A stretch of DNA of 16,648 nt, taken from positions 1 to 16,648 of the forward strand of contig JAAYAE010000006.1 in NCBI GenBank assembly GCA_012719555.1, given 5' to 3'. Both the position numbers and the translations under genes were made by a program. This document shows positions 1 to 7,872 of the stretch, one piece after another. The notes under the pieces were generated by a model. It was not told the DNA's origin. It did no database searches and was given only the letters and a program-made list of their open reading frames with translations. Within the stretch, counting starts at the first letter, position 1. Each line of letters begins with the position of its first letter. Origin of the DNA: Acholeplasmataceae bacterium. GTDB taxonomy: Bacteria; Bacillota; Negativicutes; Acidaminococcales; Acidaminococcaceae.

Positions 1-1
1 G

Positions 2-334
2 TGTTTAATAGGAGCTCCAAGTCATTCACGTGAAAGAATATGCAATACTATAACAATTGATGAAATTGTTAATGAGATAAAGAATATTGAAAAAATTCAA
101 GAATTTGATTCATATGAAGTATGTTTGAGCGAAATGGATGAAGATGGAGACCAAGATGTATTTATTCAGTTAAAGAAAGGACAGGAAGTCATTGAGACGT
201 TTGATGTTTCAATGTATATTTGGCAATTATCATTAGTCGAAGGATTATCTAGATATTCATATTGGTTGTCTCAAGATGAAACAGGTAACTATGTATATCA
301 TATAAGCTATATAAAAGATGATAACGGCGTCTAA
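2..334 (+). CDS. Hypothetical protein, first integron-type cassette gene (5' end outside window)
   Basis: The frame is open from the window edge to a TAA at 332-334, giving at least 110 residues; the start lies upstream and is not visible. An internal ATG at 134 would give only a 67-aa product, so it is unlikely to be the true start. The protein is small and acidic, with alternating charged and aromatic stretches (for example the segment around YIWQLSLVEG), no signal peptide or membrane segment in view, and no family I recognise. Its stop codon sits inside the box GCGTCTAACAAAGG at the left end of a GC-rich attC-like site, a typical arrangement for integron gene cassettes. The gene is AT-rich while the following 150 bases are GC-rich, again as in cassette arrays. 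Function unknown. Confidence 0.6.
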   Translation, partial: CLIGAPSHSRERICNTITIDEIVNEIKNIEKIQEFDSYEVCLSEMDEDGDQDVFIQLKKGQEVIETFDVSMYIWQLSLVEGLSRYSYWLSQDETGNYVYHISYIKDDNGV

Positions 335-497
335 CAAAGGCTTCCCATTCGGCGCGAAAAGCGGGGGCAGCGAGGGAAGGATTGAGGGCAAGGCTGGAGC
401 AGGCGCGCCACACCCCTTCGCCGGGTGCAAGCACCGCCAGGAAGAAGGGCCCTGTGGGTCCGGCTCAGGGGCGTCGGGAAGCCGGAACGTTATACGC
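327..497 (+). other. attC-like integron recombination site between two cassettes
   Basis: The left end reads GCGTCTAACAAAGGCTTCCC (327-346). The right end (476-497) is its imperfect inverse: GGGAAGCC, an asymmetric GGAAC spacer, then GTTATACGC. The outer arms match an R''/R' pair (RYYYAAC at 329-335, GTTRRRY-type GTTATAC at 489-495). The inner arms GGCTTCCC/GGGAAGCC match an L''/L' pair with unequal spacers, the usual source of the extrahelical bases read by integron integrases. The overall plan resembles the Vibrio cholerae VCR, which also opens TAACAAA. At about 170 bases it is long for an attC, and its middle is GC-rich without one continuous stem. The upstream stop codon lies inside R''. 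No integron integrase is in the window. Confidence 0.65.
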
Positions 498-523
498 AAT
501 GTTCGTTACTGGGAGGTGTTATT

Positions 524-1351
524 TTGAAGCTTACACCAGAAAAAATATGTAGTTTGGAATGCTTCAAAGATAAGGACAAGTTCTTTGATAACTATCAAAG
601 TGTATGCAATAGTAATTTGAGTTCTATAGATATACCGTTAGAGTTAGGAGAGTACCAAATAAAATATGCTCCTGTAGGCAATTATCCAGAAAAACCACAG
701 GTAATTATTTGTGGTAAAACAACTTCGGGTAGAACTCATGATACATTTATTAGGCGTATCCAGGAAGGATCAACTCTTCATGAAGCGTGTTTTTCAAGCA
801 TTTATTCGAATATGCGGGATAACTTATATATTTATCTAAGTAAAATAAGGCTATTTGATTACTTAGCAATGATAAATCCTTATTGGCAAGTTAGTGATTT
901 TAGATCACGTTGGAATGCAATGTTTGGTGATCTAAACTCAAGTTTGTCATCTGGGGTACAATTAACTCAGGCTTTCAACTGTGCTATATTAAATAAGGAT
1001 AGTCATATGCGGAGTTCAGAACCTAAGAAAAAGGCGTTTCAAAAAATTAACAGTAGTATTGGGTGTTTATTTAAGCAATTTTACATTAGTGAAGAACTTA
1101 GGCTAATAATATTCCTTGACACACCTTGTGACCGAAGAAGATTTCATCAAAGCGATTTTTTTAGACCCTCTCAGAATAATATTCCAGTTATATCAATAAC
1201 TCATCCATCACGACAGAACTCATATATATACAAAAATTTAGAGAATTGGGAAGAGATTAGGAATGATACAGTTCGAAAGAATGCAAAAAAGCTATTTGAA
1301 AATGCAAAAAACACGATTGAAAGCCTAATGAAAGTCGAACACTGCGTATAA
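524..1351 (+). CDS. Cassette gene product, possible remote uracil-DNA-glycosylase-fold protein
   Basis: Encodes 275 aa. I chose the TTG at 524 because GGGAGGTG (511-518) lies five bases before it; the open frame continues upstream to 425 but runs through the attC-like site. The protein carries YAPVGNY (about residues 48-54) followed by a hydrophobic strand and VIICGKTTSGR (60-70). This resembles the N-terminal layout of some uracil-DNA-glycosylase superfamily proteins, where a PVG turn is followed by a strand and a G-x-x-PG-like loop. A later strand, RLIIFLDTP, could be a core strand, but the canonical catalytic motifs are not convincing, so the family call is weak. No membrane segment is visible. 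The stop codon is embedded in GCGTATAACAAA, the start of the cassette's own attC. Function in the cell unknown; DNA repair or base-sensing is one possibility. Confidence 0.7.
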   Translation: MKLTPEKICSLECFKDKDKFFDNYQSVCNSNLSSIDIPLELGEYQIKYAPVGNYPEKPQVIICGKTTSGRTHDTFIRRIQEGSTLHEACFSSIYSNMRDNLYIYLSKIRLFDYLAMINPYWQVSDFRSRWNAMFGDLNSSLSSGVQLTQAFNCAILNKDSHMRSSEPKKKAFQKINSSIGCLFKQFYISEELRLIIFLDTPCDRRRFHQSDFFRPSQNNIPVISITHPSRQNSYIYKNLENWEEIRNDTVRKNAKKLFENAKNTIESLMKVEHCV

Positions 1352-1361
1352 CAAATTAGAG
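1344..1361 (+). other. Orphan R'' end of a second attC, truncated
   Basis: GCGTATAAC at 1344-1352 is the exact reverse complement of GTTATACGC at 489-497, the start of this same cassette. That is the relation expected within one cassette, because R'' pairs with the R' formed when the cassette circularises. It is followed by AAATTAGAG, which would be the L'' side. I find no matching CTCTAATTT plus GTTRRRY downstream before the recombinase remnant, so the right half seems to have been lost or replaced by the DNA that follows. Confidence 0.5.
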
Positions 1362-1661
1362 ATTTATGATGTTGGCGGAATATAAGACAAGAATGACCCT
1401 GCTAAGTAGTATCGGCAAGGCCATCGGCAATTTATTAAGCTATCTTAAACATCATGAATCTCCTGTTGTACTGAACCGTCTGCCATATAGAAGATCTTTA
1501 TGGGGGATCAATCTTTGCCATATCCATATAAACCTCAAGATGACAGTGCATAGGAATAGCAGTATGGTCAGTAGCAGCCTGATAACATGGTAAAATTACA
1601 TAAAGGAGCATAGTTCCCCCCTCCCCCACAAAAGGCTTGGCAAAATAGATATTTTGTTTTA
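1353..1661. other. Gene-poor stretch, probably decayed mobile-element DNA
   Basis: I recognise no gene here. A 75-codon open frame (1366-1593, +) has no ribosome-binding site and no family resemblance. On the minus strand a 37-codon ORF (1498-1611) starts at an ATG preceded by a G-rich GGGGGAGGGGGG tract that could act as a Shine-Dalgarno. Its product resembles nothing I know, and frames on both sides of its stop look like broken coding sequence. The stretch lies between a truncated attC and a truncated recombinase, so remnant transposon or cassette DNA is the simplest reading. Confidence 0.35.
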
Positions 1662-2348
1662 TCAAAAGTTACGGCACAGCATACGCATCACGTAATAGAC
1701 CGGAAAACACCATAACACCGCCGCATAAAGGGCAGGCAGTAATGATCTGTTAGCTAGGGGAAGCCGGGTCTGCAAGTAGTCCCATAATATTTCGGTTAAT
1801 TCGTCCTTAAGGGGTAACAGACGCTCAAGGTCACCTTTTCCTATGACTGTAAGTGTCTGATTCTTAAAATCTATATTATTCCAGGATAGTGAGAGAAGTT
1901 CTGCTCTCCTCACACCAGTGTATGCGAGCACGTACAACATAGCTTTATCCTGGAGCCACATGTCATCAGCTTTATAAAACTCCGGAACCGCAAGGAGCCG
2001 TTTTAGTTCGGCAGGCTTAAGAAAAGCCGGTATCCGCCTCGGTATTCTTGGTGGTTTGATTTTTCTCATCGGGGATACCATAATATAATCCTGCTCAACA
2101 CAAAAATTGAAGAAGCTCCTCAGGCAGTTGACCCTTCTGGACAGCGTAGCTGGTTTATAGTCGAAATTCTCACCAAGGTAGAGGAGGAACTTATGGATCA
2201 GGGGTTGGGATATGGCATCTACAGTAAAAGGATTTAAATCGTTTTTCTCCAAAAAGTCCGCTAATTGATTAAGGTCAGAACGGTAAGCGTAGATTGTTTT
2301 AACGCTTGCCGTTTTTTCAACTCTCATAAACAGATAATACTCTTCCAT
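1662..2348 (-). pseudogene. Tyrosine recombinase (XerC/XerD-like), C-terminally truncated
   Basis: The 228-aa frame begins with a typical SAM-like core-binding domain (residues about 1-95, with the KTIYAYRSDL helix and the LSRRVNCLRSFFNF helix). It continues into the catalytic domain with YTGVRRAELLSLSW, which supplies the first catalytic arginine, and VIGKGDLER, which supplies the beta-hairpin lysine. The frame ends soon after RLPLANRSLL. The HxxR, H/W and tyrosine nucleophile that should follow over about 80-100 residues are missing, so it should be inactive. The last 25 or so residues are unrelated sequence. The true N-terminus may extend upstream: AGGAGG lies at 2374-2379, too far for the ATG at 2346-2348, and the intervening codons are open and recombinase-like, suggesting a non-ATG start. 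It is probably a remnant of an integrating element. Confidence 0.75.
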
Positions 2349-2530
2349 AACCTTGCGTAAGTCTACGATAATACCTCCTGTGCATAAATATTAGTGTTTT
2401 TGTATGCGACAGAAGTATGCATATCCCGGACATAACCCAAGTGGGGTGGTTTCTATGTATTGATACAACATGAAATAGGGCTTTCCATCTTTTCCCTGCA
2501 TTAACTCGGCTTATAGACTTAGTCGCTGAT

Positions 2531-2562
2531 AAAAATAACACGTCGATACGGCGTGTTATTTT
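2531..2562. terminator. Perfect 11-bp inverted repeat, terminator-like hairpin or operator
   Basis: AAAATAACACG (2532-2542) is matched exactly by CGTGTTATTTT (2552-2562) around a 9-base loop. The arms end in A and T runs, so the hairpin resembles an intrinsic terminator read in either direction, although the stem is AT-rich and weak. It lies between two divergent genes, where an operator or an insulating terminator from lost upstream genes is as plausible as a functional 3' end. Confidence 0.4.
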
Positions 2563-2574
2563 GTTAATTCCCTA

Positions 2575-2611
2575 TTGACTATTTTGGTAATGTTGTTTGC
2601 TAAATTTGACA
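2575..2611 (+). promoter_or_regulatory. Weak candidate promoter boxes for the three-gene defence operon
   Basis: TTGACT (2575-2580) and a perfect TTGACA (2606-2611) both match the -35 consensus, but neither has a good -10 at 16-18 bases (TGCTAA at 2598-2603 for the first, nothing convincing for the second). The operon's promoter is expected within 2560-2670, but I cannot place it firmly. The rest of the 2349-2687 interval shows no gene. The ribosome-binding site AGGGGGTGG at 2675-2683 sets the GTG start at 2688. Confidence 0.25.
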
Positions 2612-2687
2612 AATTGAGGCAGGAACAAAGGAAGCATTGTAGAAACATTAAATAAGTAATTGGAGTATTGATGCAGGGGGTGGTAAT

Positions 2688-5600
2688 GTGGACGTTTTTA
2701 CATTGAATAGAAACATGATAAACAACTACTCAAACTATATAAAAAGTTTTATCAATATAAGAGACCAACGAATTAAAGAAAAAGTGGATACAGAAATAAA
2801 TGATGGACTTTTATGGCCAGAACCACTAATACAGCTCAACCCATCATTTAAGCAGGGACTGTCAATTGATGATTTAGTAGATCAAGGTATACTCCATCCT
2901 GAATGTGGCAAGATTTTCCGCGTTGGGAAGAAAGAGCATAACGCAGGTAGGCAGCTTAGACTCCATCAGCATCAGGTAGATGCCATAAATGCTGCTAAAG
3001 CAGGGGACAACTATGTACTTACGACCGGCACCGGTTCAGGAAAAAGCCTGGCTTACATAATACCTATTGTTGATTATGTTTTAAGACATCAGAACAAAAA
3101 GGGTATAAAAGCTATAGTTATATATCCGATGAACGCTTTAGCAAACAGTCAGCACGGAGAATTAGAGAAGTTCCTTTGCGAAGGTTATCCTACAGATAGA
3201 CCGCCTGTCACTTTTCAGAGATATACCGGTCAAGAGAATCAGGACCAAAGAGATGCAATTATAGCTAACCCTCCAGACATATTGCTTACAAACTATGTAA
3301 TGTTAGAACTCATAATGACCAGAGTGGAGGATAAGAAACTACTCTCCAATGCTTCATTAAAATATGTTGTGTTGGACGAGTTACATACATATCGCGGCCG
3401 TCAGGGCGCCGATGTTGCAATGCTAATACGAAGGCTCAGTGAGAAGTATGGCGGAAGTGATTTGCAGTTCGTGGGTACTTCCGCAACATTGGCTAGTGAA
3501 GGAAGCTACGATAAACAAAAGGAAGACGTTGCAAAAGTAGCCTCACTGATCTTTGGAAGTGAAGTCAAAAAAGATAGGGTAATAATGGAAACTCTCCAAA
3601 GGGCAACCAAAGAATATGATTTTTCAAATCCGGCCAATATTGAATTCTTAAAAGATAGTGTACTTAAAGTAGACGAACACGAACGCATGTCATATTCTGA
3701 GTTTATCAATTCACCCTTTGCTTCATGGGTGGAATCTACTTTTGGGATAAAAAGAGATTCCGAGGGCGGCAGATTTATTAGGCAAGAACCAAAGCCAATA
3801 CAGGGGCACGAAGGAGCGGCAAAAGCATTAAGTGAGCTAACAGCTTTAGACAAAAACATTTGCGCCCAAGCTATTCAGAAGGTATTGTCGGCTGGTTATG
3901 CATGTGAAGATAAGACAACCGGTTTTAAGGTATTTGCTTTCAGACTTCATCAGTTTATAAGTTCTGGCGATACGGTATACGTATCTTTAGAAGATAGTGA
4001 AAGCAGGTATATTTCAACATCAGGGCAAAAGTTTGTACCTGGGGACAGGGGTCGCATTTTATTGCCAGTAGTATTCTGTCGTGAATGTGGTCAGGAGTAT
4101 TACGTGGTAGCTAAGAGCCAGGTGGAAGGGCATTATGAGTTTGTTGCGAGAGATTTTAGGGAGACCAACCTAGAAGATGATGTAGAGGCCGGTTATCTAT
4201 TCCCGGACCAGGATAAAGAATGGACAGATAATGAGGAGGAACTTATTAAGAAGGATAAGCTACCCGATGACTGGCTTGATTTGCAAGCAGGCGAACCACG
4301 CATACGAAGGGATAGACGTGAGTATCTACCCAAGGCCTTCAAGGTGCTGCCAAACGGTAACACTGACGAGAATGGAAACTTATTCTGGTTCATTAAGACG
4401 CCGTTTTCCTTCTGTCTAAACTGTGGGGTTGCATACGTACGCCGAAAGCAAAGAGATGTCAGTAAGTTGGGAACACTTAGTCTAGCCACAAGAAGTACAG
4501 ATACCACAATACTTACATTAGCTGCACTGACTGAACTGTTTAATAATAACAACCTAAGTAATAAAGCGCGTAAACTGTTAAGTTTTACAGATAATCGCCA
4601 GGATGCGTCATTGCAGGCAGGTCATTTTAATGACTTTGTGCAAATCGGGCTTCTGCGTTCTGATTTATATAAAGCAGTTGACGCAGCGGGAGACGCTGGG
4701 CTTACTCATGAGCTGTTACCCCAGAAGGTTTTTCATACTTTAGATTTGGATCTTAAAGAATATGCCGCGAATAAGGAAGCTGTATTCAACGAGAATGCCA
4801 AACGGGCTTTACAAAAAGTAATAGGATATCGCATATATTACGATCTAAGGAGAGGCTGGCGTTTAACGGCACCCAATCTAGAACAATGCGGTTTACTGCA
4901 GTTTGATTATATTAACCTGGACGATATCTGTCAGGCCGAAGAGTATTGGCAAGGGAGCCATATTGCTCTTGTAGAGGCAAGCCCCGCCGTTAGAAAAGAG
5001 GTTTGCAAGGTTCTTCTGGACTATATGAGGCGGGAACTAGTCGTTAAAGTTGATTATCTTGATAGGGAATACCAAGAAGCAATAAAGCAGATGAGCAGCC
5101 AGCATCTGGATGAGCCGTGGGCTTTAGGAGAAGACGAAGTATTGTTTTCTTCAAATATTCTCTATCCCAGGAAAAAATACAATGATGATGGTCCAAATAT
5201 GGTATGTATAACTGGCCGGAGCGGATTTGGGTTATACCTGAGTAGAAAAAGTACCTTTCCAAAATACATAGGGCATTTGAGGCTTGAAGAACGAGATGAG
5301 ATCATAAAAAAACTGCTTGAAATCCTCTCTGCTGCAGATATAGTACAGAAGGTTGATACTAGTGGTGAGATTCCAGGATATCAGCTTAAGGCCGCGGCAA
5401 TGGTATGGAAAAGCGGCGATGGAACACAGGCTTACCATGATATCATTAGGATTCCACGCCAGTCAGATTTTGGCAGCCGTAGCAACAGCTATTTTGTTGA
5501 TTTTTATAAAAACGCAGCATTTCAGTATAAAAATGTCGTTGCCCGTGAACATACAGCCCAGGTTCCCAGCGAGGAAAGAGAAAAAAGAGAAGAATTGTTT

Positions 5601-7856
5601 AGAAATGGTGAACTCCCCATTCTATTCTGCTCACCTACAATGGAACTAGGAATAGATATAGCAGAACTAAATGTAGTCAACATGAGAAATATTCCGCCTA
5701 CCCCTGCAAATTATGCTCAAAGAAGTGGACGGGCAGGAAGAAGCGGGCAGCCTGCATTAGTGTTTAGCTATTGTTCCTTAGGCAGTCCCCATGACCAGTA
5801 CTACTTTCGCAGGGCGGAGAGAATGGTATCGGGGATTGTGGCTCCTCCGCGAATTGACTTAGCAAACGAGGATATGTTGGAGGCCCACCTGCATTCCATC
5901 TGGTTGGAGGAAAGCAACGTGGATTTAGGCCGTTCTTTGTTGGATCACGTTATAGATGTAAGTGGCGATCCACCTTCCTTGGACCTAAAACAAAACATGA
6001 AAGATGATTTGCAGAACCAGGCTGCGATGAGGAAAGCCGAGTTACGGGCAAGGAATATACTTGATACTATTCGCAAGCATTTAGAGAATTCAGGATGGTA
6101 CAGCGAAGGTTGGTCGGAGGCAGTACTGAGTAAACTGCCATTGAGTTTTAATAATGCATGTAACAGGTGGAGAGAACTGTACAGGTCTGCTTATAACCAG
6201 ATTATTACTCAGAATAAGGTAATTATGGACCCCACACGGCTTGAAAAAGATAGAAAAGAGGCAAAACGGCTGAGACGAGAAGCAGAATCACAGCTAGAAC
6301 TGCTGTGTGATACCGGAAATGTCATGCAGTCTGATTTTTACAGCTACAGATATTTTGCTAGTGAAGGTTTTTTGCCTGGCTATAATTTTCCACGTCTTCC
6401 GCTTTCTGCTTATATTCCGGCACGCAGAAGTACAAATAAGCAGGACGAGTTTCTATCGCGGCCTCGTTTTCTAGCTATATCGGAATTTGGACCTCGAAAT
6501 ATAATTTATCATGAAGGAGTTAAATATAGTATCATTAAAGCCATACTGCCCGTAAACCGCGGAGATGATGGAACCTTGCCGTTAACCGCTGTAAAGATTT
6601 GTAGCGAATGCGGCTGTTTTCATCATATCAATGACGACTTTTTGGCAGATAACTGTGTCCAATGCGGGGCAGAACTGGATGCATCAATTAACAACCTATT
6701 ACGGTTGCAAAATGTTTCGACAAAACGCCGTGAGAGGATAAACTCTGATGAAGAAGAACGGACCAAGATGGGGTATGACCTGATAACCACCTACCGGTTT
6801 ACCGAAATACAAGGACAGCGCATGATAAAAAATGCTGTAATAAATACTGAAGAAGAAGACAAATTCAAACTAACATATGGTCATACAGCAGAGCTCTGGC
6901 GTATTAATCTTGGGTGGAAGAGAAGGAGATTTGACGGTTTTATTATCGACACCGAACGTGGATACTGGGCTAGGAACGAAAACGATGATACGGAGAACGA
7001 TGACGGTGTAAGACTCAGTAACCATGTTCAACGAGTAATTCCCTACGTTACCGATCGGCGCAACTGCCTGTTGGTGGAGCCATTATTTGATATTGGTTAT
7101 AACGCGATGTGCTCTTTACAGGCAGCGCTAAAAACCGCTATTCAGGCCGTATTTCAGTTGGAAGATAATGAACTTGCTGCTGAACCACTGCCTGACCGCA
7201 ATAATCGTAGAATAATTCTCCTTTATGAATCCGCTGAAGGAGGAGCCGGAGTATTGCGCAGGCTGGTGGAGGATAGGGGTGCTATTAAACGTGTCGCTGT
7301 GGCAGCATTGGAACTCTGTCACTTTGATAGTAATACAGGTGAGGATAAAAAAAGGCATCCAAGGAGTAAAGAGGACTGTGAAGCTGCGTGTTATGACTGT
7401 CTGATGAGTTATGCCAATCAGCGGGACCATGAGTTTTTGGACCGTTTCCTAATAAAGGATATACTGATTGCACTAAAGGATGCCAGTCTAAGGATTTCAC
7501 CCAGCTCTCTCAGTTGGCAGGAGCATCTTTCAAACCTTAAAGAAAAGTGCGGTTCGGGACTGGAAAAAAGCTGGCTTGATTTTCTTGTACGATATGACCT
7601 AAGGTTACCTTCTTCAACTCAAAAATTAATTGCTGAATGCGCTACAAGACCGGATTTCATTTACGAAGAGAGTTTTGTTGTAGTCTATATCGATGGCCCG
7701 CCACATGACTACCCTAACAGACAAGAAAGGGATGCCTTGAAAACAGCGCAGCTTGAAGACCTCGGCTATCAGGTCATACGTTTTGGGCACCTTGATGATT
7801 GGCTAAGTATTGTTAAAGAACATGAGGATATCTTTGGTAAGGTTGATATGCATTAG
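2688..7856 (+). CDS. Giant DEAD/DEAH helicase with MrfA-type zinc-binding (DUF1998) domain and C-terminal Vsr/DUF559-like nuclease
   Basis: 1722 aa, GTG start set by AGGGGGTGG four bases upstream. RecA1: a Q-motif-like LRLHQHQ near residue 91, Walker A TTGTGSGKS (112-120), DELH (230-233), and GTSAT (263-267). RecA2 follows only after about 700 residues: SPTMELGIDI (982-991) and QRSGRAGRSG (1011-1020). Between them lie CxxC pairs at 464/467 and 576/579 and the FTDNRQDAS signature (633-641) seen in large DUF1998 helicases. A zinc finger (C1305, C1308, C1323, C1326) precedes the DUF1998/MZB domain with YESAEGGAG (1513-1521) and cysteines 1544, 1564, 1568 and 1571. The last 120 residues hold E1626, RPDF (D1656) and YIDGPPH (D1669, H1673), a Vsr/DUF559-type PD-(D/E)XK pattern. 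It is first in an operon with DrmD-like and methyltransferase genes and is closest in plan to DruE or a DrmA-DrmB fusion. Likely cytoplasmic phage-DNA processing; helicase call firm, nuclease call good. Confidence 0.93.
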   Translation: MDVFTLNRNMINNYSNYIKSFINIRDQRIKEKVDTEINDGLLWPEPLIQLNPSFKQGLSIDDLVDQGILHPECGKIFRVGKKEHNAGRQLRLHQHQVDAINAAKAGDNYVLTTGTGSGKSLAYIIPIVDYVLRHQNKKGIKAIVIYPMNALANSQHGELEKFLCEGYPTDRPPVTFQRYTGQENQDQRDAIIANPPDILLTNYVMLELIMTRVEDKKLLSNASLKYVVLDELHTYRGRQGADVAMLIRRLSEKYGGSDLQFVGTSATLASEGSYDKQKEDVAKVASLIFGSEVKKDRVIMETLQRATKEYDFSNPANIEFLKDSVLKVDEHERMSYSEFINSPFASWVESTFGIKRDSEGGRFIRQEPKPIQGHEGAAKALSELTALDKNICAQAIQKVLSAGYACEDKTTGFKVFAFRLHQFISSGDTVYVSLEDSESRYISTSGQKFVPGDRGRILLPVVFCRECGQEYYVVAKSQVEGHYEFVARDFRETNLEDDVEAGYLFPDQDKEWTDNEEELIKKDKLPDDWLDLQAGEPRIRRDRREYLPKAFKVLPNGNTDENGNLFWFIKTPFSFCLNCGVAYVRRKQRDVSKLGTLSLATRSTDTTILTLAALTELFNNNNLSNKARKLLSFTDNRQDASLQAGHFNDFVQIGLLRSDLYKAVDAAGDAGLTHELLPQKVFHTLDLDLKEYAANKEAVFNENAKRALQKVIGYRIYYDLRRGWRLTAPNLEQCGLLQFDYINLDDICQAEEYWQGSHIALVEASPAVRKEVCKVLLDYMRRELVVKVDYLDREYQEAIKQMSSQHLDEPWALGEDEVLFSSNILYPRKKYNDDGPNMVCITGRSGFGLYLSRKSTFPKYIGHLRLEERDEIIKKLLEILSAADIVQKVDTSGEIPGYQLKAAAMVWKSGDGTQAYHDIIRIPRQSDFGSRSNSYFVDFYKNAAFQYKNVVAREHTAQVPSEEREKREELFRNGELPILFCSPTMELGIDIAELNVVNMRNIPPTPANYAQRSGRAGRSGQPALVFSYCSLGSPHDQYYFRRAERMVSGIVAPPRIDLANEDMLEAHLHSIWLEESNVDLGRSLLDHVIDVSGDPPSLDLKQNMKDDLQNQAAMRKAELRARNILDTIRKHLENSGWYSEGWSEAVLSKLPLSFNNACNRWRELYRSAYNQIITQNKVIMDPTRLEKDRKEAKRLRREAESQLELLCDTGNVMQSDFYSYRYFASEGFLPGYNFPRLPLSAYIPARRSTNKQDEFLSRPRFLAISEFGPRNIIYHEGVKYSIIKAILPVNRGDDGTLPLTAVKICSECGCFHHINDDFLADNCVQCGAELDASINNLLRLQNVSTKRRERINSDEEERTKMGYDLITTYRFTEIQGQRMIKNAVINTEEEDKFKLTYGHTAELWRINLGWKRRRFDGFIIDTERGYWARNENDDTENDDGVRLSNHVQRVIPYVTDRRNCLLVEPLFDIGYNAMCSLQAALKTAIQAVFQLEDNELAAEPLPDRNNRRIILLYESAEGGAGVLRRLVEDRGAIKRVAVAALELCHFDSNTGEDKKRHPRSKEDCEAACYDCLMSYANQRDHEFLDRFLIKDILIALKDASLRISPSSLSWQEHLSNLKEKCGSGLEKSWLDFLVRYDLRLPSSTQKLIAECATRPDFIYEESFVVVYIDGPPHDYPNRQERDALKTAQLEDLGYQVIRFGHLDDWLSIVKEHEDIFGKVDMH

Positions 7857-7872
7857 TAGGGGGGATGGGCTA

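Noticed and set aside
425..523. Upstream extension of the second cassette gene to the ATG at 425
   Set aside because: The extra codons run through the GC-rich attC-like site; the TTG at 524 has a well-spaced GGGAGGTG and fits the cassette layout.
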